Below, piece by piece: positions 58,701 to 64,000 of a stretch of DNA of 64,000 nucleotides. A program made the translations under genes and the position numbers. The notes beneath the pieces were generated by a model that was not told the DNA's origin, searched no databases, and was given only the letters and a program-made list of their open reading frames with translations. Source of the stretch: Clostridia bacterium (GTDB taxonomy: Bacteria; Bacillota; Clostridia; Oscillospirales; Acutalibacteraceae); NCBI GenBank assembly GCA_017416285.1, contig JAFQCU010000007.1, positions 20,163 to 84,162 on the forward strand. Reading direction: 5' to 3'. Numbering within the stretch: the first letter of the stretch is position 1; the number at the start of each line of letters is the position of its first letter.

Positions 58701-59083
58701 GAACAATTACGCACACCTATAGTAATGCCTGTGATAAAAGCTGTAACACTTGCGGTGAAACAAGAGCAATAACTCACACTTATGACAGCACTTGCGATAC
58801 AAATTGTAATGTTTGCGGTGCAGTTCGTGAAATAGAGCACACCTACGGTAACGATCATATTTGTGATATTTGCGGTTATGTCAATTATATCCCCGGTGAT
58901 ATCGACGGTGTTGAGGGTGTAACCGACCGCGATGCAGTTCATCTTTTGTATCACACCTTCTTACCCGATATGTACCCCGTAAATCAGGATTGCGATTTTA
59001 ATGGCGACGGTGAGGTTAACGATAAAGACGCAGTTCATCTGCTTTATTACACCTTCTTGCCCGATTTATACCCATTAGCTTAA
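55733..59083 (+). CDS. Secreted CHAP-domain multimodular protein with dockerin
   Basis: A 1116-residue exported protein. Order: signal peptide (1-33), CHAP-type amidase/peptidase (about 45-185; catalytic Cys in PWCAMFVSWCAR near 78, His in SFSHVGLVY near 133), InlB-type Listeria-Bacteroides repeat (about 405-482, YNANGGSG), PPC-like beta domain (485-580), two further InlB-type repeats (585-738), an inner dockerin-like pair (739-805, DYNGDGIIDFEDI), Ig-like domains (815-970), three Cys-x2-Cys repeats (972-1048, CNGCGAVRTITHTY type), and a C-terminal dockerin (1048-1116, DFNGDGEVNDKDAVHLLYY). Start: ATG at 55733 after GGAGGT. It probably cuts peptidoglycan or surface peptides and docks onto a partner; the neighbour's cohesin-like domain is the obvious candidate. 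Confidence 0.85.
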   Translation: MKTKLIRFISIFVAVVMLFTIVPLGSITVSAAYENTYSNTGNQRSDIVGVALTQIGYREGTNNDTKYGDWYGLPNQPWCAMFVSWCARQANIPTSVLKNSAVAAPDSGYFSIPYYSGSSYTPKPGDLFFTTSFSHVGLVYYVDGDYFYTIEGNSNNSGSSEGIGVFSLRRKINNFYFGVPNYGDAPTHKVNSSYGTNFTAYPKSKITAENIFDENHNIISSTAWIGTTDKCTIYEVYTDGCCKLSYPLDSGGSRTVYSKISLFNTHTHSYTGARLQEPDHPHVITQRCVDYATCGGYIVTGEYGQSKTCQQCWYATFDVSASSLSLKTGESKSITMSIDYFLPDTRVAVMDYDTSLIEVSVSQNTLTFKGLKNGSCTFKFIIYSDSTKSYVIGSKSIPITVTNSTYTLSYNANGGSGAPTSQTLPSSTEEYVRVVLSDVKPTRIGYTFLGWSTNSTATYTPYFPGNSYLCKNTNVTLYAVWEPAYNLSNGYNANAIIDYGGQEKFYKFTPSQSGKYVIYSTGTKDTKVALYNSNGTLLQSNDDGGENSNFRLEYDLTAGSTYYYGVRYYSSTQYGSINTIFSRLYTISYSANGGTNEPTDQIKEYGLAIKLNSEKPERQGYTFLGWSISSTATNPTYQAGDNFTYNEDTILYAVWLKNTYTVRYNANGGDVFTNGKDVQYNEAIGALPTPVRDGYIFLGWYDSTSIDKYNLPLGNRYASNTLITNNVTLYAMWSKTNMLKFGDYNGDGIIDFEDITNFNKFILNDIYDNSMERQEVLFRGDVDADGDVDADDITLINKVRLGNMAYEDLPAHQQLNNVNIYNYPNKTTYMYGENIDITGLAIKISYKNGNYYILKENLIISDYDLKTVGTQTVYANFYQYSAKFQVTVKEYSIALSENNLTLHIGETKTIIATTEPSNGNVEWSVSEPNIVKVVNGKITAVGEGEVIVYATFYYRETREWVVSAKCNITVENHEYENNCDKTCNGCGAVRTITHTYSNACDKSCNTCGETRAITHTYDSTCDTNCNVCGAVREIEHTYGNDHICDICGYVNYIPGDIDGVEGVTDRDAVHLLYHTFLPDMYPVNQDCDFNGDGEVNDKDAVHLLYYTFLPDLYPLA

Positions 59084-59095
59084 AGGAGTATTAAA

Positions 59096-60490
59096 ATGAA
59101 AAAGATTTTATCACTTGTTATTTGTTTAATTTTAATGTGCAGTGTGGTTATTACCGCATCTGCCGCAAATGCTACCGCAACCTTAAGCGGTGTTCCGTCT
59201 GAAATTAAAAAGGACGCAACCGCTACTGTTACCGTTAATTTAAGCGGCACACCTACAATAAGCTCTGCCCTTGTTCAGATTGAGCTTGGCAGTGGACTTA
59301 CACTTGTTTCGGGTGAATGGAAAAAAGACGGTATTATGAAAGATTTTAACGCTACAACCGGCTACGGTGTTTTGGCACTTAATTCTGCGGGAACGTTTGA
59401 CGGTACGGTTTTTAGCTTTGTTATTAAGGGCAAAACCGTATCGGCTACCGCACAAAACGTAAAGGTTATAGTCACCTTTAAAAACGGCTCGGCAGAGGTT
59501 GGCACAGCAACAGCAACAAAAACTGTTAAGGTTGTTTGCGCAAGCCATAGCTTTGGCGCTTGGGCAAAGGTAGATAATTCTAACCATGCACGCACCTGCT
59601 CGGCTTGTGGCTATAAAGAAACTAAGGCACACACTTGGAACGGCGGCACGCAGACTAAAGCGCCCAACTGTAAGGATTATGGTACAAAGACCTTTACTTG
59701 TACAACCTGTAACGCAACCAAGATCGAGAATATTGCAAAGACAAATACTCATACATATGGCTCTTGGACGCAAACCAAAGCTCCAACCTGTACTGCAAAG
59801 GGTACCGAAACCCGTACATGCTCGGTATGCTCAAAAACCGAAACACGTGACGTGAAAGCTACGGGTCATACCTTGGGGGATTGGAAAACTACTAAGGAAG
59901 CAACCTGTACTGCAAAGGGAACCCAAACAAGGGCTTGTTCAAAATGTAGTTATAAAGAAACGAAAGATATTAAGGCACTCGGTCATAAGTTCTCGAACCC
60001 CACAGTAACCAAAGAGCCTACCTGTACCGAGAAGGGTGAGGAAAAGGGTGTTTGTACCCGTTGTGACAAGGAAACTACAAACGCTATTCCCGCAAAGGGC
60101 CACAAGGTTGAAAACTATACTGTAACAACTGCACCTACTTGCACCCAAAAAGGTGAGGAAGAGGGCACTTGCAAAACCTGTAACGAAAAGGTTAAGCGTG
60201 AGGTTGCAATGGTTGACCACACCTACGGTGAAGCGGTTGTAACAAAAGAAGCGACCGAAACCGAATCAGGCATAAGCACTAAAACCTGCACTGCTTGCGG
60301 TGATAAGGTGGAGGAAGAAATCCCCGCACTGGGAACAACAAACGATAATGACAATACCGATACCAACACCGATAACGGTGACAAAAATAATCAAGGCAAT
60401 GACATAATGATTTGGGTAGTTGCCGGCGTTTTGGTGGCGTCAATTATTGCTGTTGTAGTTATACTGATTATTAAAAAGAAAAACTCATAA
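59096..60490 (+). CDS. Membrane-anchored surface protein with cohesin-like domain and Cys repeats
   Basis: A 464-residue surface protein. Signal peptide (about 1-24), cohesin-like beta domain (about 26-142: ATATLSGVPSEIKKDATATV, SALVQIELGSGLTLVSGEW, GTFDGTVFSFVIKG), seven Cys-rich repeats of about 38 residues (150-410; pattern C-x3-G-x5-C-x2-C...GH, as in CTAKGTETRTCSVCSKTE), an Asn/Asp/Thr linker, one membrane helix (437-458) and the basic tail KKKNS. There is no LPxTG. A cohesin next to a dockerin-bearing gene, 12 bases apart, suggests that this protein anchors the CHAP protein at the cell surface. The cohesin call is by pattern, not by score. Confidence 0.75.
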   Translation: MKKILSLVICLILMCSVVITASAANATATLSGVPSEIKKDATATVTVNLSGTPTISSALVQIELGSGLTLVSGEWKKDGIMKDFNATTGYGVLALNSAGTFDGTVFSFVIKGKTVSATAQNVKVIVTFKNGSAEVGTATATKTVKVVCASHSFGAWAKVDNSNHARTCSACGYKETKAHTWNGGTQTKAPNCKDYGTKTFTCTTCNATKIENIAKTNTHTYGSWTQTKAPTCTAKGTETRTCSVCSKTETRDVKATGHTLGDWKTTKEATCTAKGTQTRACSKCSYKETKDIKALGHKFSNPTVTKEPTCTEKGEEKGVCTRCDKETTNAIPAKGHKVENYTVTTAPTCTQKGEEEGTCKTCNEKVKREVAMVDHTYGEAVVTKEATETESGISTKTCTACGDKVEEEIPALGTTNDNDNTDTNTDNGDKNNQGNDIMIWVVAGVLVASIIAVVVILIIKKKNS

Positions 60491-60495
60491 AGAAG

Positions 60496-60524
60496 AAACC
60501 GCACTCTCGGGGTGCGGTTTTTGT
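60496..60524 (+). terminator. Terminator after the surface protein gene
   Basis: A 9-bp stem AAACCGCAC (60496-60504) / GTGCGGTTT (60512-60520) with T run. Confidence 0.85.
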
Positions 60525-60552
60525 GCCAGTAGAAATATATTAAAATAAATAC

Positions 60553-60581
60553 TTGATTTTTGATATTTAATGTGGTATAAT
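60553..60581 (+). promoter_or_regulatory. Promoter of rpsB-tsf
   Basis: TTGATT (60553-60558), a 17-base spacer and a perfect TATAAT (60576-60581). Confidence 0.75.
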
Positions 60582-60587
60582 TTATCG

Positions 60588-60709
60588 GCTACTAAAATGG
60601 TGGCAAATATTATAACACACATTCCGCTTCTATCGGGTAGGTGTCGCTTTGATACGGCGATTCTCGAAACCATGGCGGGATGGAGGTAAAACCTTAGGAG
60701 GAAACAAAA
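60588..60709 (+). promoter_or_regulatory. Long leader of rpsB, possibly an S2 autoregulatory element
   Basis: About 120 bases between the promoter and rpsB contain GC-rich inverted segments (GGTGTCGC...GATACGGCGATT, ACCATGGCGGGATGG) and a purine-rich stretch that can pair with the AGGAGG region (GGAGGTAAAACCTTAGGAGG). Ribosomal protein leaders are often autoregulatory, but I cannot match this to a known class. Confidence 0.4.
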
Positions 60710-61450
60710 ATGGCAGTAGTATCAATGAAACAGTTGCTCGAAGCCGGTGTTCATTTCGGACATCAGACAAGACGCTGGAACCCGAAGATGGCTGAATACA
60801 TCTTCACAGAAAGAAACGGTATCTATATCATCGACCTTCAGAAGACAGTTAAGAAGCTTAACGAAGCTTACATGTTTGTTCGTGACATTGCAGCTGACGG
60901 CGGCGATATCCTTTTCGTAGGTACCAAGAAACAGGCTCAGGATTCTGTTAAGGAAGAAGCTGAACATTGCGGCATGCCTTACGTAAATGCACGTTGGCTT
61001 GGCGGTATGCTCACAAACTTCACAACTATTAAGACCAGAATCGCTCGTCTTAACCAACTCCGCACAATGCGTGATGATGGTACTTTTGAACTTCTCCCCA
61101 AGAAGGAAGTTATCAAGCTTAACCTTGAAATTGAAAAATTAGAAAAATTCCTCGGCGGTATTCAGAACATGAAGAAGACTCCCGCAGCTCTCTTCATCGT
61201 TGACCCCCGTAAAGAAAGAATTGCAGTTGCAGAAGCTAAGAAGTTAGGTCTTCCTATCATCGCTATTGTTGACACCAACTGCGACCCTGATGAAATCGAT
61301 GCTGTTATCCCCGGTAACGACGACGCTATTCGTGCCGTTAAGCTTATCGCTGAAACCATCGCTGCTGCTGTAATCGAAGGCAGACAGGGTAACGAAATGG
61401 GCACAGCTGCTGTAGAAGAAGCTGTAGAAGAAACCGCTGACGCTGAATAA
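60710..61450 (+). CDS. rpsB: 30S ribosomal protein S2
   Basis: A 246-residue ribosomal protein. [20 protein letters not shown] and [20 protein letters not shown] are nearly invariant, followed by [23 protein letters not shown] and [15 protein letters not shown]. The acidic C-terminal tail (ETADAE) is common. Codon use is extreme, in line with high expression. AGGAGG precedes the ATG by 9 bases. First gene of rpsB-tsf. Confidence 0.98.
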   Translation: MAVVSMKQLLEAGVHFGHQTRRWNPKMAEYIFTERNGIYIIDLQKTVKKLNEAYMFVRDIAADGGDILFVGTKKQAQDSVKEEAEHCGMPYVNARWLGGMLTNFTTIKTRIARLNQLRTMRDDGTFELLPKKEVIKLNLEIEKLEKFLGGIQNMKKTPAALFIVDPRKERIAVAEAKKLGLPIIAIVDTNCDPDEIDAVIPGNDDAIRAVKLIAETIAAAVIEGRQGNEMGTAAVEEAVEETADAE

Positions 61451-61469
61451 TTATTTGGAGGAAACTATA

Positions 61470-62381
61470 ATGGCTTTTACTGCTAAAGACGTACAGGCTT
61501 TAAGAGAAAAAACCGGTTGCGGTATGATGGACTGTAAAAAAGCCCTCGTAGAATGCGACGGTAATATGGATGCTGCAGTTGACTATTTGCGTGAAAAGGG
61601 TCTTGCTTCTCAAGCTAAGAAGGCTGACCGTATCGCTGCTGAAGGTACTGTTGCTGTTTACACAGCAAACGGCGTAGGCGCTATTGTTGAACTTAACAGC
61701 GAAACTGACTTCGTTGCTAACGGTGACGGCTTCAAGGCACTCGCTGCTGAAGTTGCTGAAGTTGTAGCAACTCAAAATCCCGCTGATATGGACGCTCTCC
61801 TCGCTGCTGAAAAAGACGGTATGACCGTTGAAGCAAAGGTTCAGGAATTGTTCCTTGCTATTCGTGAAAACATTAAGGTTCGTCGTTTTGACCGTTTTGA
61901 AGGTAAGGTTGTTTCTTACGTTCACGCCGGTGGTAAGATTGGTGTTCTCGTTAACTTTGATACCGACCTTGCTGCTGACAACGAAGGCCTTATTACTATG
62001 GGTAAAAACATTGCAATGCAAATCGCTGCAATGAACCCCGCTTATCTTGATCAGGCTTCTGTTCCTGCTTCTGTTATCGAAAAGGAAAAGGAAATCCTTA
62101 TTGCTCAAATGAAGGAAGATCCTAAAATGGCTAACAAGCCTGATGCAGTTCTCGGCAAAATTGTTGAAGGTAAAATCGGCAAATACTATAAGGAAAACTG
62201 CCTTATCGAGCAGGCTTTCGTTATGGATGGCGATGTAACTGTTGGCAAGTATATTGCTAACACCGCTAAGGAACTCGGTGCTGATGTTAAGCTCGCTGCT
62301 TACGTTCGTTTTGAAAAGGGCGAAGGCATTGAAAAGCGTGTTGATGACTTCGCTGCTGAAGTTGCTGCAATGGCTAAATAA
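61470..62381 (+). CDS. tsf: Translation elongation factor Ts
   Basis: A 303-residue nucleotide exchange factor for EF-Tu. FTAKDVQALREKTGCGMMDC and KKALVECDGNMDAAVDYLRE form the N-terminal domain. The core contains AIVELNSETDFVANGDGFKA, with the Thr-Asp-Phe-Val motif that contacts EF-Tu, and the C-terminal module VGKYIANTAKELG. The ATG at 61470 has TTTGGAGGA upstream; an earlier in-frame ATG lies before the ribosome site. It follows rpsB by 19 bases. Confidence 0.98.
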   Translation: MAFTAKDVQALREKTGCGMMDCKKALVECDGNMDAAVDYLREKGLASQAKKADRIAAEGTVAVYTANGVGAIVELNSETDFVANGDGFKALAAEVAEVVATQNPADMDALLAAEKDGMTVEAKVQELFLAIRENIKVRRFDRFEGKVVSYVHAGGKIGVLVNFDTDLAADNEGLITMGKNIAMQIAAMNPAYLDQASVPASVIEKEKEILIAQMKEDPKMANKPDAVLGKIVEGKIGKYYKENCLIEQAFVMDGDVTVGKYIANTAKELGADVKLAAYVRFEKGEGIEKRVDDFAAEVAAMAK

Positions 62382-62397
62382 TTGCTTTAAATCTTTC

Positions 62398-62432
62398 AAA
62401 TACCCAAAGCCTTGGCTTTGGGTATTTTTGTT
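62398..62432 (+). terminator. Terminator of rpsB-tsf
   Basis: A 14-bp perfect stem AAATACCCAAAGCC (62398-62411) / GGCTTTGGGTATTT (62414-62427), then T run. Confidence 0.9.
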
Positions 62433-62466
62433 TTTTATAAAATTTTTTTGTTTTTTAACTTTTATA

Positions 62467-62495
62467 TTGCAAATTTAAAACCCTAAATGTATAAT
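62467..62495 (+). promoter_or_regulatory. Promoter of the GH39-like gene
   Basis: TTGCAA (62467-62472), a 17-base spacer and a perfect TATAAT (62490-62495). Confidence 0.7.
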
Positions 62496-62528
62496 GAAGG
62501 CAAATTGCAGTAAGTGAGGTTTTGTAAA

Positions 62529-63842
62529 ATGAAAATAAGCGTAGATTTTTCGCAAAGTGCAGGCAAAATCAAGCAGATGCATTGTGTTAATAACGGTCCT
62601 GTTGGTAACAGTGTTCGTGGCAAGGGATTTTCTAACGTTCATTTGTTTAAAGAGGCCGGTATTCCTTATGCACGTTTACATGATAGTGCGGCTTTTAGCG
62701 GTTATGGTGGGGAATATTCGGTTGATGTTCATCGTATTTTCCCGAATTTCGATGCCGACGTTAACGACCCCGCTTCCTATATTTTTTTGCCTACCGATAA
62801 GTATTTAAGCAATATTGAAGAAAGCGGTACCAAAACCTTTTACCGTTTGGGTGCCATGATTGAGCACGGTTATAAGCGTGGTACATATCCGCCCAAGGAT
62901 ACTATTAAATGGTGTCAAATTTGCGAGCATATTATAATGCACTATACACAAGGCTGGGCAAATGGCTTTTATTTTGATATTGAGTATTGGGAAATCTGGA
63001 ACGAGCCGGATTGCCGTAATGCTGATGGCTCTAATCCCTGTTGGCAAGGTACCGAAGAAGAATTTGCTGAATTTTTTGCGACCTCGGTTAAGTATTTAAA
63101 GGAAAAATTTCCAAATTTAAAAATTGGTGGTCCCGCTATGATGTATATTTGGGGACCTGAATATAATAAGCTTATTTTTGATACGCTTAAAGAAAAAGGC
63201 GTAACGCTGGATTTTTATTCTTTCCATAAATATGGCAACGTTCCGAGCCAATTCAGTGCTGATGTAGCTACGGCATATAAGTTGCTTTGTGACTATGGCT
63301 GTAACGATAAAACCGAGCTTATACTTAATGAGTGGAACTATGTTCGTGGCTGGCTTGATGAAGCGTGGGTACATACCCGATACGCTGAAAAGGGCATGAA
63401 GGGCGCAGCGTTCATTTCAGGCGTTATGGCGGTTTGCCAGTATTCAAAGCTTGATAAATTAATGTATTATGATGCTCGCCCTTGCGGAATGAACGGTATG
63501 TTTGATACCGACTATTACACACCTTTGAAGGGGTATTATCCTTTTGTGATGTTTAATAATCTCTACAAGCTTCAGAATGCTGCTTATGCGTCGGGCGATA
63601 CTGATGAGGTTTATGCAGTTGCGGCAAAGAACAAAGACAACACAGGGATAATAGTCACCTATTTTTGTGATAATGACGATGCTACAGACGGTGAAATTAC
63701 CCTTGACATAAAAAACGGTGCCGAAAAATACGAAATGTATCTTTTGGATGAAGACCATGATAACGAGCTTGTTGGCACGGTGTTAGCGGGTCAAACTGTT
63801 ACATTAAAGCCTCAATCGGTTGTTTATTTAAAATCAATTTAA
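62529..63842 (+). CDS. GH39-like glycoside hydrolase (beta-xylosidase type)
   Basis: A 437-residue cytoplasmic glycosidase of clan GH-A. The acid/base Glu is in EYWEIWNEPD (about 159) and the nucleophile in LILNEWNY (about 268); DFYSFHKYG and LHDSAAFSGYGGEY are further barrel landmarks. A C-terminal beta domain (about 350-437) ends with the usual PQSVVYLKSI. GH39 enzymes cleave xylose or iduronic acid from chain ends; xylosidase is the simplest guess. The ATG at 62529 is 8-9 bases after GTGAGG. A single-gene unit. Confidence 0.85.
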   Translation: MKISVDFSQSAGKIKQMHCVNNGPVGNSVRGKGFSNVHLFKEAGIPYARLHDSAAFSGYGGEYSVDVHRIFPNFDADVNDPASYIFLPTDKYLSNIEESGTKTFYRLGAMIEHGYKRGTYPPKDTIKWCQICEHIIMHYTQGWANGFYFDIEYWEIWNEPDCRNADGSNPCWQGTEEEFAEFFATSVKYLKEKFPNLKIGGPAMMYIWGPEYNKLIFDTLKEKGVTLDFYSFHKYGNVPSQFSADVATAYKLLCDYGCNDKTELILNEWNYVRGWLDEAWVHTRYAEKGMKGAAFISGVMAVCQYSKLDKLMYYDARPCGMNGMFDTDYYTPLKGYYPFVMFNNLYKLQNAAYASGDTDEVYAVAAKNKDNTGIIVTYFCDNDDATDGEITLDIKNGAEKYEMYLLDEDHDNELVGTVLAGQTVTLKPQSVVYLKSI

Positions 63843-63860
63843 AATTTATCCCCACTGAAA

Positions 63861-64000
63861 TGAAGTGAACCCCAAAGTTTAGACAAAATTAAAAATTAAA
63901 TTGCTTGTGAATGAGCTCGGTATTGTACTGGGCTCATTCCTTTTAGTTTTAATGAAATTCTTTCGTTGTTGTAGTAATAAATATATTTTTTTAATTCATC
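63861..64000 (-). mobile_element. IS3-family insertion sequence, one end visible
   Basis: The window ends inside an insertion sequence. The outer end begins near 63861 with TGAAGTGAACCCCAAAGTTT followed by AGAC, typical of the IS150/IS3 group's terminal repeat, and the transposase C-terminus reads inward on the minus strand. The other end and any target duplication are beyond the window. Confidence 0.8.
63896..64000 (-). CDS. IS3-family transposase OrfB, C-terminal part
   Basis: The minus strand encodes, up to a TAA at 63898-63896, the last 34 residues of an rve-type integrase: YIYYYNNERISLKLKGMSPV followed by QYRAHSQAI. The phrase YYNNERI-x-LKLKGMSPVQYR is diagnostic for IS3/IS150 OrfB. The rest, including the DDE residues, lies outside the window, so it cannot be said whether the copy is intact. 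Confidence 0.92.
   Translation of the reverse strand, partial: DELKKYIYYYNNERISLKLKGMSPVQYRAHSQAI

Noticed and set aside
61500-62399. 299-codon open frame opposite tsf
   Set aside because: It is an antisense shadow of the strongly codon-biased tsf gene, with no ribosome site and no recognisable motif.
1-64000. CRISPR arrays, rRNA genes, prophage
   Set aside because: No regularly spaced direct repeats, no rRNA sequence, and no phage structural or integrase genes were seen; the only mobile DNA recognised is the IS3 end and short palindromic elements.

Overview
The window looks like a chromosome segment of an anaerobic, low-to-medium GC Bacillota of class Clostridia, probably from the Oscillospirales/Ruminococcaceae group of gut or rumen bacteria. 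Grounds: spore-formation genes (spoIIID, spoIVA) with sigma-E-like promoters, tRNA-dependent T-box leaders, AGGAGG-type ribosome binding sites, a Firmicutes-type SRP RNA next to dnaX, many plant-polysaccharide glycosidases, and dockerin and cohesin-like modules. TGA is an ordinary stop codon here. No tool was run: families were assigned by reading motifs, and promoters and hairpins were located by eye.

Layout. 1-4.4 kb: glycan use (MFS transporter plus GH2 glycosidase, divergent from a GH43 enzyme). 4.4-8.1 kb: ClC channel, a strongly expressed-looking 36-residue peptide gene, then a HAD phosphatase/RING-DUF2628/Nudix operon. 8.2-12.2 kb: SRP RNA, dnaX, ybaB, recR, DUF896, a D-2-hydroxyacid dehydrogenase. 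12.2-19.3 kb: yifB, fucO-like dehydrogenase, then DUF951-prfA-sua5-coaE-M18 peptidase. 19.4-25.4 kb: small membrane proteins, a MATE pump, two XRE-membrane regulators, unknown membrane proteins, a multi-hairpin repeat and tRNA-Ser. 25.5-32 kb: Na+ symporter, DegV, GH5 plus DMT exporter divergent from AraC plus PlsC-like acyltransferase. 32-38 kb: amino-sugar region (ROK glucokinase, nagA, ROK-like kinase, HAD, ROK repressor) and an isomerase remnant broken by a TGA. 38-42 kb: DegT aminotransferase plus PglC-like glycosyl-1-phosphate transferase, spoIIID, MATE pump. 42-51.6 kb: the T-box module described below. 51.6-55.3 kb: feoAB and spoIVA. 55.4-60.5 kb: XRE repressor divergent from a dockerin-bearing CHAP protein followed by a membrane-anchored protein with a cohesin-like domain. 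60.5-64 kb: rpsB-tsf, a GH39-like glycosidase, and the end of an IS3-family element that runs out of the window.

Most interesting system. At 42.0-51.6 kb two paralogous genes each fuse an XRE helix-turn-helix, a cupin and an acyl-CoA synthetase, and each is preceded by its own T-box leader. By alignment of the two leaders I read the specifier codons as AUC (Ile) and GUA (Val). The second synthetase is translationally coupled to a P-loop ATPase, a 2x[4Fe-4S] ferredoxin, three subunits of a VOR-type 2-oxoacid:ferredoxin oxidoreductase, and a branched-chain aminotransferase. T-boxes switch genes on when a tRNA is uncharged, so the module is best read as anabolic: branched short-chain acids are activated to acyl-CoA, reductively carboxylated to 2-oxoacids, and transaminated to isoleucine and valine.

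Second point of interest. The dockerin/cohesin-like gene pair at 55.7-60.5 kb suggests a small cell-surface complex carrying a CHAP amidase/peptidase rather than a cellulase. Its promoter carries two tandem operator-like repeats beside a divergent XRE repressor.
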